A program made the position numbers and the translations under genes. DNA of 64,000 nucleotides from an uncultured bacterium (GTDB taxonomy: Bacteria > Spirochaetota > UBA4802 > JAGODF01), in NCBI GenBank assembly GCA_937921485.1, contig CAKZSV010000045.1, forward strand, positions 28,185 through 92,184. Direction: 5' to 3'. Each line of letters opens with the position of its first letter. Positions within the stretch are counted from its first letter, which is position 1. The notes beneath the pieces are model-generated. The model did not search any database. It saw nothing but the letters and a program-made list of their open reading frames with translations, and was not told the origin of the DNA. Positions 54,656-63,493 of this stretch are shown piece after piece.

Positions 54656-55651
54656 TCATTTTATTTCTTTTAAGAGAGGATCATTCGCGAAGAGATCTTC
54701 GCCGATTCTTTTCACCACTGCAACAAAACCCGTCCTGTCGCTTTTGTCCGAGGCAATAAGCTCTTTGAACGCGGCAAGATGCTTCGCCGCCCCCTGCGTA
54801 TCTTTATTTCGTGCTCTGATTCGCGCCAGCCTGTAGAGTGCGATTCCTCTGTCTCTAACATTCTGTTCGGAAAGCAAAAGTTCACTGAGAGCTTTTTCGA
54901 TTTTCGCGTCGCTTGTATTCGCTTCATGCAATATTCCGTAAAGAAGCTTCATTGTCCCATACGGGCTGTCCTTATAATACTGAATGGTTTCGTCTTCCAT
55001 CGCTTTCTCAATCTGGCGATATTTTCGATAGTTCGCTCGTGCTTTCGACATCATCGCCAGGAATCTCGGATCTTTGTTCAGCGGCTGAAACAGGGGATCC
55101 GCATACAATACAGGAAGATCCGGTAAACCGAGTTCCACCGCTTTTTCGAGAAACTGCATCGCCCCTTCCGCATCATTACGCAGGAGCTTTTCCTCGGCTT
55201 TGCGAAATTCGACCCAGTACGCCCCCTCGATTTCTGATAGATTACCTGCTGCAGTAATCGCATGGCGTGGAGAGCCCTTGCCCTGTTTGGCATACATCAT
55301 AAAAAGATATAAAAGAGCGATATGTTCCCCGCTTTGAAGCGCTTTGCGGTAATATTCCTCAGCTTCCCCGAATTCATTTTCTCTTTCAAGAAGCATTGCG
55401 TAATTTATATACGCACCACCGGCATATTTTTTATCATTCGCTGCCTTGAGAAGAAGGCGCTTTGCCTCTTGTTTTTTATCCTGATAATAGAGCACTATCG
55501 CATCATGAAGAGGGCTGGAAGCTTCGTGAAAATAATTTCCCCCAAAAAGGCAGTGCGCCGACAAAAAGAAATAAAAAATGATTGTACCGGCTGAAATACA
55601 GGCGATACTTGACAGAGCGATTAAAAGCCTGGCCGATGTTATTTTTTTCAT
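54656..55651 (-). CDS. Membrane-anchored TPR/Sel1-like protein
   Basis: A 331-residue protein with an N-terminal membrane helix or signal anchor (LLIALSSIACISAGTIIFYFFL) and several helical repeats (YINYAMLLERENEFGEAEEYYRKALQ, LLRNDAEGAMQFLEKAVELG, DRGIALYRLARIRARNKDTQGAAKHL). It should scaffold proteins at the periplasmic face. Divergent from the big transglutaminase-like gene with about 44 bases between starts. No fixed family assigned. Confidence 0.78.
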   Translation of the reverse strand: MKKITSARLLIALSSIACISAGTIIFYFFLSAHCLFGGNYFHEASSPLHDAIVLYYQDKKQEAKRLLLKAANDKKYAGGAYINYAMLLERENEFGEAEEYYRKALQSGEHIALLYLFMMYAKQGKGSPRHAITAAGNLSEIEGAYWVEFRKAEEKLLRNDAEGAMQFLEKAVELGLPDLPVLYADPLFQPLNKDPRFLAMMSKARANYRKYRQIEKAMEDETIQYYKDSPYGTMKLLYGILHEANTSDAKIEKALSELLLSEQNVRDRGIALYRLARIRARNKDTQGAAKHLAAFKELIASDKSDRTGFVAVVKRIGEDLFANDPLLKEIK

Positions 55652-55695
55652 TCGTTTACCCCATTACAAGTAAAATGGTAAGGAGAGCCGGCAGC

Positions 55696-58600
55696 ATGTC
55701 AAAGAAAAAATGTTCTATTCCGATTCTAATTTTACTTTATGCTTGTTTCACCTTTTCTTCCTTCGCCGAAGGGGATTTGCGGGAAATTCAATTTCTGGAA
55801 TGTAAAGCAAAAGATAAAATCAAAGAAGCTTTTTTAATTGCTGCAAAAGAAATTACTGAGGTTCAAAATCCTGCTCATGCCGAAATCTGGCTGTTTCGCC
55901 TGAAAGAAACTCTTCGCTACCGGGAGCTTCTGGATAGCGCTTCGGAGGCTCTCATCAAAGCCCTCCATGAAAATCCGGTTTTCGCCGAGCCTCGTTTATC
56001 GGCACGGGCAAAGCTTCTCCTGATGGATATATACCTCCGAAGAGGGCATATACAAAAATCGATTGATCTCTCCGGTAAGCTCGGCTTTATCAAGGATTAT
56101 CATGTCATTGGCCCTTTTCATTCGGTACCGCTGAATGAACTTGAAACTATAAACGATATTGATCGCTCTATAAATTTTTCAACATATTATCAAGGGAAAA
56201 GCGGAAAAATTGGCTGGTTTTCCGCCCGAGCCGATGTATCTGGCAAAATAAATTTTGAAGACTTTTTCACGAAAGCCAATGAAAGCCTTTTCTATCTATA
56301 TACCGAATTATTTATTCCCCGTGAAGGAAACTATATTGTGCACATGGGCAAAAACTGCCCGCTGGCTGCAAGAATCGGTGCAAAAAATATTTTCTCCGAT
56401 GTTAAAGCACATGGTTTTGAATATGATCAATTCCATATTTCTTTAAAACTAAAAGCCGGTAAACATCCCCTCATCATAAAAGCTTCAGGAACGGACCAGG
56501 GATGCTCGGTGGCTCTCAGAATTACCGATGAAAACGGAATACCGTTATCGTCAATGCAATCATCTGTTTCTTCAGCACAAAAAAAACCGCTAAATGATGC
56601 GGCTCGCCCACTTGAGGGATTTGATCATCTTCATCATAAAAACGATAAAGATCCGTGGAGTTTTTTCAGATCCGGCTATCTTCTCTATATGGCAAATCTC
56701 ATTTCGAAAGAACGACCCGAAGCCCTGTCATTTTTTAAGAAAGCGGAATCCGATCCTTTTCTTTTTCCTTATGCATCATTCTACTCCGCTCTTTCTTCAA
56801 CAGAAATCACGGTAAAAGAAACTTTTCTTCACAATGCAATTGAAAAGAAGGAAGATTATCTGGAAGCTCTGGCAGCACTTTCAGATCTCCGCATCGACCA
56901 TAATTTACCATACCATGTTTTCCCGCTCACTCAAAAAATGCAATCCATCAATCCATCTTCATCACTCCTTCATATTACCCGCAGCAAACTCTGGCTTTCA
57001 AAAGGCTGGCATTGGGAAGCCTTTAAAGAGATTGAAAAAATTCTCCAGGGAACTTTCCCTTCTCCGGGGAATCATTTCTTAGCCAGACTTCACCGGATAA
57101 ACCGAAACAATGTCCTTGCCGCAGAATACTATAAAAAAAATTATTCGGCCGACAGGCTCGACCGCTCTTCGCTTATCGCAGCCGCCGAATGCCTTAACCA
57201 CGCAGGCAAATTCGATGAGGCGGAACAAATCCTTTCGATAGGCGCTCTCTTTTTCCAGAATGATGTGGCATTGCGCCTGAAGATGGCCGAAACCGCGGAT
57301 AAAAAAAACGGACCATCCGCAGCTATTCCTTACCTTGCATCCGCGTATTACCTATCACCATATAATGAAAAAGTGTTATTCGCACTGGGCAATGCATATC
57401 ACCGACTTGGAAAAGAAGATCAGGCTAAATATTATTTTTTGAAAGCTGCTGAATCCGATGAAAAAAACATACCGCTTCAACGATACTTTTCATTTATTTA
57501 CGGAAGCAATGATTATCTTAAAGATTACCTAACCGGATCAGATTTGCATGAAATACTTGCCGAAAGTGAGAACTATAAACGCGAACCCGCTGTTGTTCTG
57601 CTTGATGAAACCGTCTATACGCTTTCATCGGATGGATCACAGGAAAAACGCGTTCGTATTATGTATAAGATAAATTCCAGCGCCGCGATAAAAGAACTTT
57701 CTCGTCAGGTCGTCATCATATCCCCAAACAGCGAAACACTTGAGCGAATTCTCTGCACGGTGACAAACGGTTCATCGCGTGTGGAAACATCCGAAACAAG
57801 AATTCAGTCTCTTTCGGATCCCGAAACAAGACTGTACTATGACGCGATTGCACATATTCTTTCAGTACCGTCTCTCCGCGAAGGCAGTATTGTCGAAGTA
57901 TCATACACAATCAAAACCAAAAAGGCCGACGAATACCGCAATGCCTATGGATTCATCACCACCCTCGGCGGGAAAAATCGCATCATGCGGGCAAATATCA
58001 TCATTGATGTTCCGAAAGATCAAACCTTGAACTACAAAATACGAAACACAACTTCCATGAGCCCGAAAATTGAAACACGGGGAGAACGTAAAATTTATCT
58101 CTTTTCAATAAACAATATCGAGCCTGTTTATGAAGAATCATACATGCCGCATCTTACAGAAATTCTGCCGATGGTGGCGGCAACATCTTTTCACGATTGG
58201 GCAAGTCTTTACCGCTGGTATTTCAGCCTCCTGAGGGGGAGAGATACCGCCAGCGAAACGATGCTCCGCGATTTGCAATCAATAATCAATCCTCAGGATA
58301 CTCCCCTCGAAAAGGTCAGAAAAATTTATAATTTTGTCACTTCGCGCATTCGATACGTCGGCTTCGAATTCGGAATCGGGAGCATCAGGCCGCGAAGCGC
58401 CGCAGAAACCTACGCATCAGGGATGGGAGACTGCAAAGACATCGCGCTGGTCCTGGCGGCTCTTTTGCGAGCGGCCGGTATTGATGCACGCATCGCGCTC
58501 GTGAGAACTTCCGACCACGGTGAAAATGATATGACCATTCCATGGATTGGAATTTTCAATCATGCCATTTGTTATGTACATCTCGAAGGCGGCTTTTTCC

Positions 58601-59361
58601 TTGACGGAACCGCTTCATTTTCCGGTTTCCGCGAACTTCCTGAAAACGATTTCGGTGTTCAAGCCCTTGTGATGAGTAATGACGGCTATCGAATCATCGA
58701 AGTGCGCAGTCCTATTTTTGAACCGAATTTAATGCTCATCAGCAATGACGTTATTATTCATGCTGACGGTGGTGCCCGCATCACCCGGCACTTCATCAAA
58801 AAAGGAGGCATGTTCGCACCACACGCACGTTATTCGCTCAATAATCCAGCAAGCATGATGAAGAGCATCGCACAATACTGGAACAAGGCATATCCAGGCT
58901 CAACAGTAAGTGATTTAAAAATCATTGAAAGCAGCGTGGATAAGCCGGTGGAATATTCATATCAGGTGATGATACCTGCATTCGCCCAGACGGTGGAAAA
59001 CGAAATGTTTTTTAAAAGCATTATGGTGCCTTCGGAAGAATTTCAATCGTATGGACAATCCAAAACAAGGAAATACCCTATCAACTTAGGTGCGCCGCGC
59101 ATAATTCATGAGAAAACAACATTCTCTCTGCCGTCCGTGTATGAACCGGCCGCTTTACCGGAAAATAAAAAATTCGGAAATAAGTTCTGCAATACCGAAA
59201 TATTTTCAAAATACAACCAGGCTGAACATATTATCGAATTTTTTTATATTTCACAATGGAATCTGAATAAAATTATCCCATCTGCTTATGAAGAGTTCAG
59301 AAGACTCCTTCGATTCAACTCAACTGCGGAAAACGAAAAAATCATTATTAGAAAAAAATAA
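55696..59361 (+). CDS. Large exported DUF3857/transglutaminase-like protein with helical repeats
   Basis: About 1221 residues. The start at 55696 follows AAGGAG and gives a signal peptide (ILILLYACFTFSSFAEG); a longer frame upstream overlaps the divergent gene and is not credible. Then: helical repeats at the start, a beta-rich region with PA14-like flavour (about 130-270), TPR-like repeats (about 330-600), a DUF3857-like domain (about 630-830) and a transglutaminase core with Cys913 (GMGDCKD), His956 (FNHA) and Asp970 (LDGT), a complete catalytic triad. Periplasmic or surface-facing. Such proteins are common in Bacteroidota and spirochaetes; substrate unknown. Confidence 0.82.
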   Translation: MSKKKCSIPILILLYACFTFSSFAEGDLREIQFLECKAKDKIKEAFLIAAKEITEVQNPAHAEIWLFRLKETLRYRELLDSASEALIKALHENPVFAEPRLSARAKLLLMDIYLRRGHIQKSIDLSGKLGFIKDYHVIGPFHSVPLNELETINDIDRSINFSTYYQGKSGKIGWFSARADVSGKINFEDFFTKANESLFYLYTELFIPREGNYIVHMGKNCPLAARIGAKNIFSDVKAHGFEYDQFHISLKLKAGKHPLIIKASGTDQGCSVALRITDENGIPLSSMQSSVSSAQKKPLNDAARPLEGFDHLHHKNDKDPWSFFRSGYLLYMANLISKERPEALSFFKKAESDPFLFPYASFYSALSSTEITVKETFLHNAIEKKEDYLEALAALSDLRIDHNLPYHVFPLTQKMQSINPSSSLLHITRSKLWLSKGWHWEAFKEIEKILQGTFPSPGNHFLARLHRINRNNVLAAEYYKKNYSADRLDRSSLIAAAECLNHAGKFDEAEQILSIGALFFQNDVALRLKMAETADKKNGPSAAIPYLASAYYLSPYNEKVLFALGNAYHRLGKEDQAKYYFLKAAESDEKNIPLQRYFSFIYGSNDYLKDYLTGSDLHEILAESENYKREPAVVLLDETVYTLSSDGSQEKRVRIMYKINSSAAIKELSRQVVIISPNSETLERILCTVTNGSSRVETSETRIQSLSDPETRLYYDAIAHILSVPSLREGSIVEVSYTIKTKKADEYRNAYGFITTLGGKNRIMRANIIIDVPKDQTLNYKIRNTTSMSPKIETRGERKIYLFSINNIEPVYEESYMPHLTEILPMVAATSFHDWASLYRWYFSLLRGRDTASETMLRDLQSIINPQDTPLEKVRKIYNFVTSRIRYVGFEFGIGSIRPRSAAETYASGMGDCKDIALVLAALLRAAGIDARIALVRTSDHGENDMTIPWIGIFNHAICYVHLEGGFFLDGTASFSGFRELPENDFGVQALVMSNDGYRIIEVRSPIFEPNLMLISNDVIIHADGGARITRHFIKKGGMFAPHARYSLNNPASMMKSIAQYWNKAYPGSTVSDLKIIESSVDKPVEYSYQVMIPAFAQTVENEMFFKSIMVPSEEFQSYGQSKTRKYPINLGAPRIIHEKTTFSLPSVYEPAALPENKKFGNKFCNTEIFSKYNQAEHIIEFFYISQWNLNKIIPSAYEEFRRLLRFNSTAENEKIIIRKK

Positions 59362-59457
59362 ATTGACAGGCGTACTGCTTCCGTATAAAAGCTGCCCGGC
59401 CGCATGAAGGCTCAAATGTCTCATCGGCACTAATTGAATATCTGGAGGAATAGATTC

Positions 59458-59721
59458 ATGAAAAAGTTTATGCTGGTGATGGTATCCATCATATTCTGCG
59501 TATCGCTCGGTTTCCTTGCAGCGGAAGAACCTGCAACAGGCGAAGGGACGCAGACCGAGCAGAAAGCCGGGAAAAAAGAAGTAAAGAAGGTACAAAAGAA
59601 GAGTACACAGCGAAGAACAACCAGGAAAGCACCTCGAAGGACAGCAAAAAAGCAAGCCAAGCAAGAAGCGAAAACCGAAGCAAAGAAAGACGCTGCGCCT
59701 CAGCAGCAAGAAGGAAAATAA
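59458..59721 (+). CDS. Small exported Lys/Arg/Ala-rich protein
   Basis: 87 residues. The ATG at 59458 behind GGAGGAAT gives a signal peptide (MLVMVSIIFCVSLGFLAAEE). The mature part is low-complexity and very basic (KKVQKKSTQRRTTRKAP, ARRTAKKQ-like runs), resembling a histone H1 tail. It could bind nucleic acid, peptidoglycan or lipopolysaccharide by charge. No family. A strong terminator follows, so it is a short monocistronic unit. Confidence 0.7.
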   Translation: MKKFMLVMVSIIFCVSLGFLAAEEPATGEGTQTEQKAGKKEVKKVQKKSTQRRTTRKAPRRTAKKQAKQEAKTEAKKDAAPQQQEGK

Positions 59722-59752
59722 CATTATCTTCGAGATACATCTTTTTTCATCG

Positions 59753-59784
59753 AAAAAGCCACATAAAATGTGGCTTTTTTTTTT
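59753..59784 (+). terminator. Strong intrinsic terminator
   Basis: AAAAAGCCACAT (59753-59764) and ATGTGGCTTTTT (59768-59779) form a perfect 12-bp stem around a 3-base loop, and the T run continues to 59784. It ends the transcript of the small basic protein gene, 31 bases past its stop. Confidence 0.9.
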
Positions 59785-59935
59785 AAAGAAATTGCACTAA
59801 TGCCTCGTAGCACAAGAGATGCAAGCCCATCAAAATTTCGGCCCAAACTTATGGCGGGGATAGGGCTTAATATTTTTCTTGTAAAAATCGAAATGCCTGT
59901 GGTATATTATCCCCAATCCGGTGCTGCCTTTGGAC

Positions 59936-61183
59936 TTACTGCCTCGATAGTTTTCTAGATAATCTCTTTTTCTTTTCACGCATAACACCTCTCTTCGCAA
60001 ACTCCGAAAGGAATTCTGCAGAAGAGAGGTATTTATCCACAAACGTCACCACGTACGATTCCCGGTAACGCGGCGGCGTAAGCGTCAGAGGCCACATGTG
60101 CTTGAGAATGATGTCTTTCTCCTTTTCTGAAAGCTCAAAATGCCGCATGGAATTTTTGAGTGCTATCGCAGGATGATGCAGCCCGTGAAATTTTTCCGCG
60201 GCAAGTTCCGGCTCCGAGTGATTCCGCCAGTCGTAGAGAAAAAAATCATGGAGAAGGCCTCCCCGCGCCGCTGCCCGGTAATCAAGATCAAGAAGTTTAG
60301 AAATTTTATAGGACAAATATGAAACCCTGCGCGCGTGTTCATAAATTGATGAGTTGTGATGGAAGTATTCTTTCAGCCGCTGAAACTCCGAATTTACTAA
60401 AATATCTTTCACAATTGAAATATATTCCTTATCGGCAGCACGTCTCTTTTTTAATTCATCTGCCGCATTGGACGACAATTCGTTGATAATATTTCCCAGT
60501 TTCATTGTAAAGTTCGCTTTCATGCTTCCATCGAGATGGGTGTTTAAATTCGGGAAAGAACGAATGAGTCGCCTGAATCTGGATAGAATCGCCTGTAGTT
60601 CCGCATCACTTTTTGAAGAAAATGTTGCAAGAAGATCTGCGCTCTTTTTCTTGAATCCCAGTGCATTTACAGTGGATATAATGAGATCAGCAGAATAGTA
60701 CAGCAAAAAGGCAATTGCCATTTGTGACGCAAAAGTACGCCCGAGCGAATTGATTGCCGAAGAAACTTTCGGATGCACAAAGACAGCCAGTGCGTACGCC
60801 AGCACAGCCCACGCAACCGAAAAAGAGAGGCACACCCTCCCGTGAAGATTGAACCGGTTGGCGCTATAATCCCAGAGTTTAAGGCCAAGGAACTTCTCGC
60901 TTATATAACCGATGAAATATTCAAGAACTGTAAGCACCACGCCAACTGCGATAATAAAAACAACGTGGTTGCATTGTTGCAGCAAGGAACCAATGCCAAG
61001 CACCAGAACCGAGCCCATCCCGTAGAGCGGAACAAATGGCCCGTAGAGAAAACCCGCATTCACGAAACGCTTCTGCGTCCAGGAACGGTAGATGACCTCA
61101 ACAATCCAGCCCGCGAAAGAATACACCGCAAACACGAGCACTGAATCGATAAAGGATACGGGTAAAACAACATGATTTAACAC
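59936..61183 (-). CDS. Membrane protein fused to an HD hydrolase domain
   Basis: A 415-residue protein. The N-terminal 190 residues are a polytopic membrane domain resembling the CmpB/type IV ABC-transporter-like family (FAVYSFAGWIVEVIYRSWTQKRFVNAGFLYGPFVPLYG is its hallmark, cited in parts: AGWIVEVIYR, RFVNAGFLYGP, VPLYGMGSV). A coiled segment (about 200-270) leads to an HD domain: HARRVSYLSYKISKLL, then GLLHDFFLYDW (metal His-Asp) and ILKHMWP. HD domains hydrolyse phosphates, often nucleotides. GTG start behind AGGAGG, 12 bases upstream. Function of the fusion is unknown. Confidence 0.8.
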   Translation of the reverse strand: MLNHVVLPVSFIDSVLVFAVYSFAGWIVEVIYRSWTQKRFVNAGFLYGPFVPLYGMGSVLVLGIGSLLQQCNHVVFIIAVGVVLTVLEYFIGYISEKFLGLKLWDYSANRFNLHGRVCLSFSVAWAVLAYALAVFVHPKVSSAINSLGRTFASQMAIAFLLYYSADLIISTVNALGFKKKSADLLATFSSKSDAELQAILSRFRRLIRSFPNLNTHLDGSMKANFTMKLGNIINELSSNAADELKKRRAADKEYISIVKDILVNSEFQRLKEYFHHNSSIYEHARRVSYLSYKISKLLDLDYRAAARGGLLHDFFLYDWRNHSEPELAAEKFHGLHHPAIALKNSMRHFELSEKEKDIILKHMWPLTLTPPRYRESYVVTFVDKYLSSAEFLSEFAKRGVMREKKKRLSRKLSRQ

Positions 61184-61240
61184 TTAAAGAAGCGCCTCCT
61201 AAAACAGCATATCCGATGTTGACGAAACCTGCCTATAGCT

Positions 61241-62062
61241 CTATTTCCCGGTAAAATTCGGCTTCCTTTTTTCCATCATCGCAGTCATCGCTTCGTACAG
61301 ATCATTTGAAGGAATGATGTTTGCGCTAATAGACGCAACATATTTAAGTCCCTCATCAATTGTTTTTCCCACGCAATAATTCAGGACGTCTTTGGAAGCC
61401 TGTACGGCGAGCGGGGAATTCGCCACAATATCCATTGCCATTTTTTCCGCTCCCGCCATAAGCGCCTCGTGGTTTTCGTATATTTCATTGACGAGCAAAA
61501 TTTCCTTTGCTCTTGCCGCTTCAATATTTTTTGCGGTGTAGGCAAGCTCCCTGGCAATTCCCTGGCCCACGATGAGAGGCAGCCGCTGCAAAACACCCAC
61601 ATCGGCGACAAAACCAACCGCCGCTTCACGAAGTGAAAAAGACGCGTCCTTTGAGCAGAGCCGAATATCGCACGCGGTCGCCATGTCAAGCCCCGCACCG
61701 ATGCAATAGCCGTGAATTGCGGCGATGACGGGTTTGCGGCACTTTTCAATGCATGTCATCGTTTCCTGCATCATGTGTATCTTCGGGAGCAATTTCCATT
61801 TAATGGCGCCCAGCTGCTCCTTGATTCCCATTTCCGGAACAACACCGGCCATACCGACCACGTCGATACCCGCCGAGAAATGCTTCCCTTTTCCGGAAAT
61901 AATGATAACCTTGATGTCGTCATCGTTGCTGAGGTCCTGGAAGATTTTCGGCGATTCCATCCAGGCCGGTTCGTTCATCGCATTAAATTTTTCGGGGCGG
62001 TTGAGATAGACCCATGCTAACGGGGGCTTTTTTTCCACCACATAGAATTTGTATTCTGACAT
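61241..62062 (-). CDS. Enoyl-CoA hydratase/isomerase family protein, dienoyl-CoA isomerase-like
   Basis: About 273 residues of the crotonase superfamily. The oxyanion-hole segments are KHFSAGID and AIHGYCIGAGLD. The segment REAAVGFVADVGVLQRLP matches Delta3,5-Delta2,4-dienoyl-CoA isomerase (ECH1-like), where the Asp of ADVG is catalytic, rather than standard hydratases. The start used is the ATG at 62062 behind AAGGAG; the frame extends 31 codons upstream without a ribosome binding site. Likely role in unsaturated fatty acid oxidation. It stands alone. Confidence 0.87.
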   Translation of the reverse strand: MSEYKFYVVEKKPPLAWVYLNRPEKFNAMNEPAWMESPKIFQDLSNDDDIKVIIISGKGKHFSAGIDVVGMAGVVPEMGIKEQLGAIKWKLLPKIHMMQETMTCIEKCRKPVIAAIHGYCIGAGLDMATACDIRLCSKDASFSLREAAVGFVADVGVLQRLPLIVGQGIARELAYTAKNIEAARAKEILLVNEIYENHEALMAGAEKMAMDIVANSPLAVQASKDVLNYCVGKTIDEGLKYVASISANIIPSNDLYEAMTAMMEKRKPNFTGK

Positions 62063-62225
62063 ACTAGCGCTCCTTATTGTAGTGATTAATTCTGTATTGG
62101 CGAAAAGGCTTTTTTTGGCAATGATTTTATTTAGAATATTCCGTGAAGTGTGCATGCTGCAAATTTATGCCGTGCGCCCTTCTCGGCTGAGTATTACAAG
62201 TAATCTCAATCCCGATAATTATTGC

Positions 62226-62254
62226 TTGACGCTATTAACGTTATGCGTTATTAT
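62226..62254 (+). promoter_or_regulatory. Near-consensus promoter of higBA, apparently leaderless
   Basis: TTGACG (62226-62231) and TATTAT (62249-62254) are 17 bases apart. A start site 6-7 bases after the -10 box falls on or next to the higB ATG at 62261, so the mRNA would have no leader, consistent with the lack of a ribosome binding site. The perfect inverted repeat TAACG-TTATG-CGTTA (62236-62250) overlaps the spacer. Confidence 0.6.
62236..62250. promoter_or_regulatory. Candidate HigA operator
   Basis: An inverted repeat of two 5-base arms (TAACG and CGTTA) with a 5-base centre lies between the -35 and -10 boxes of higBA, where the antitoxin usually binds to repress. Confidence 0.4.
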
Positions 62255-62260
62255 TAGTTT

Positions 62261-62542
62261 ATGATACGTTCTTTCAAATGCAAAGAAACGGAAAAAATAT
62301 GGAAACAACACTTTTCGAAAAAGTTTCCCATTTCAATACAGAAAATTGCATTGAGGAAGCTATTTATGATTCAACGAGCCAAGGAACTAAATGATTTAAG
62401 AGTTCCTCCGGCAAACAAACTAGAAAAACTTAAAGGCGACAGAAAAGAACAGTATAGCATCAGAATTAATGATCAGTTTAGAATATGCTTCATATGGAAT
62501 AATTCCGATGCTTTCGATGTTGAAATTATTGATTATCATTAA
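62261..62542 (+). CDS. higB: HigB-type toxin (RelE superfamily mRNA interferase)
   Basis: A 93-residue HigB. It opens MIRSFKCKETEKIW and has the RelE-fold blocks LNDLRVPPANKLEKLKGDR and YSIRINDQFRICFIW, typical of ribosome-dependent mRNA interferases. The gene order toxin-then-antitoxin is the usual HigBA arrangement. No Shine-Dalgarno sequence; see the promoter feature. It begins an accessory region unlike the rest of the window. higA follows after 16 bases. Confidence 0.93.
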   Translation: MIRSFKCKETEKIWKQHFSKKFPISIQKIALRKLFMIQRAKELNDLRVPPANKLEKLKGDRKEQYSIRINDQFRICFIWNNSDAFDVEIIDYH

Positions 62543-62558
62543 AATGGAGTATGTTCAA

Positions 62559-62858
62559 ATGAAGAAAATATCAAATATCCATCCTGGCGAAATACTTAAG
62601 GAAGAGTTCCTTGTTCCCTTTAAAATATCAGCCTATAAATTAGCCAAAGAAACAAAAATACCACCTACGAGAGTGTCTCAAATCTTAAAAGGACGCAGAA
62701 GCATAACTGCCGACACCGCTCTGCGATTTGCAAAATTTTTTGGAACAACACCCGATTTCTGGCTTGGTTTACAAATTGAATATGATCTGAGGGAAGAAAT
62801 TTCTCTTAAATCAAAAGAAATAAGAACTATAAAAACGCTGGTACAGCGCTATTATTAA
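62559..62858 (+). CDS. higA: HigA-type antitoxin (XRE-family regulator)
   Basis: About 99 residues with an XRE helix-turn-helix (AYKLAKETKIPPTRVSQILKGRRSITADTALRFAKFFG), and the VapI/HigA opening IHPGEILKEEFL. It should neutralise HigB and repress the operon through the 62236-62250 site. ATG behind GGAG at 10 bases; an alternative ATG at 62544. A repeat hairpin follows directly at 62871. Confidence 0.93.
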   Translation: MKKISNIHPGEILKEEFLVPFKISAYKLAKETKIPPTRVSQILKGRRSITADTALRFAKFFGTTPDFWLGLQIEYDLREEISLKSKEIRTIKTLVQRYY

Positions 62859-62870
62859 AAACGATATTGA

Positions 62871-62947
62871 TTATGGGTACATCAAAAACGCCTTTCTTTG
62901 ATGCTATTTCTAATGTAGAAAGCGGTTTTTTGAGGAGGTGGCCATAA
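62871..62947. repeat. Dispersed palindromic repeat, copy D (long hairpin)
   Basis: Starts TTATGGGTACATCAAAAACG and ends with the inverted AGCGGTTTTTTGAGG then GGCCATAA, so both arms carry the same half-element that copies A-C carry. It folds as a long imperfect hairpin 12 bases after the higA stop and could also act as a terminator. Confidence 0.6.
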
Positions 62948-62967
62948 GATTTTTTAAAGGCATCATC

Positions 62968-63111
62968 ATGATGGATATAAAAGCAATGATAGATGCGGAA
63001 GTTAAGCGCAGATGCGGGAAAAGACTCGGGAGGCGCTTTAAAAGAAAAAAATTCTTGACGGAAGCTTATAAGAATTATAAGAAATTTAACGTATTGGACA
63101 ATACCACCTGA
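62968..63111 (+). CDS. Small basic hypothetical protein
   Basis: A 47-codon ORF starting at ATG 62968 (a second ATG follows) behind AAAGG. The product is rich in Lys and Arg (VKRRCGKRLGRRFKRKKFL) and ends NVLDNTT. No family recognised and coding is unproven; it could be spurious. Confidence 0.35.
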   Translation: MMDIKAMIDAEVKRRCGKRLGRRFKRKKFLTEAYKNYKKFNVLDNTT

Positions 63112-63493
63112 TTATGGAATGTTATACGAATAACATGTTCGCAATATTTCCATATCTGGAATGTTATACGAACATTTTATATATACAGGATATACGCAAT
63201 ATGGCGTATAAAAGGGAGTTATGCACAAGCGGAAAAAAGACAACGACACAGCAAATTGACAATGAAAATGGAATATAAACTTGAAATGAAAAACGAAACT
63301 GACATAAATATAACCCGACACTCATTGCCGACCAGAATGTGTTTTGATTTTTTTTACCCACCGCACAAAAATTTTGAAATTCTGCCAACCCACATTGCAC
63401 ACATTGGCAAGTCGCACCAGCCGACCCGCAAACCAAAATTTGCCAAAGAGTGCAAACTTGCCGACACACACTTAAGAATGAGATTAAACAATT
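63112..63493. other. Non-coding region with direct repeats, palindrome and skewed composition
   Basis: No credible ORF. It holds a 15-base direct repeat pair (63116 and 63158), an inverted repeat TATACGC/GCGTATA (63191-63210), a single TTATGCACA (63219-63227) and, from about 63330 to 63480, a stretch poor in G and rich in C and A on this strand. The mix is unlike the core regions. Confidence 0.6.
63116..63172 (+). repeat. Direct repeat pair GGAATGTTATACGAA
   Basis: Two identical 15-base copies at 63116-63130 and 63158-63172 with a 42-base period. The first copy also forms the palindrome GTTATACGAATAAC with its flank. They look like iterons or recombinase/operator sites. Confidence 0.65.

Noticed and set aside
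62835..62848. CGCTG-GTA-CAGCG hairpin
   Set aside because: It is inside the last codons of higA and too short to be a terminator without a T run.
63164..63469. 101-codon reverse-strand ORF rich in Cys and Phe
   Set aside because: Composition is the mirror of the C-rich stretch on the other strand, with no ribosome binding site; similar frames are often spurious annotations.
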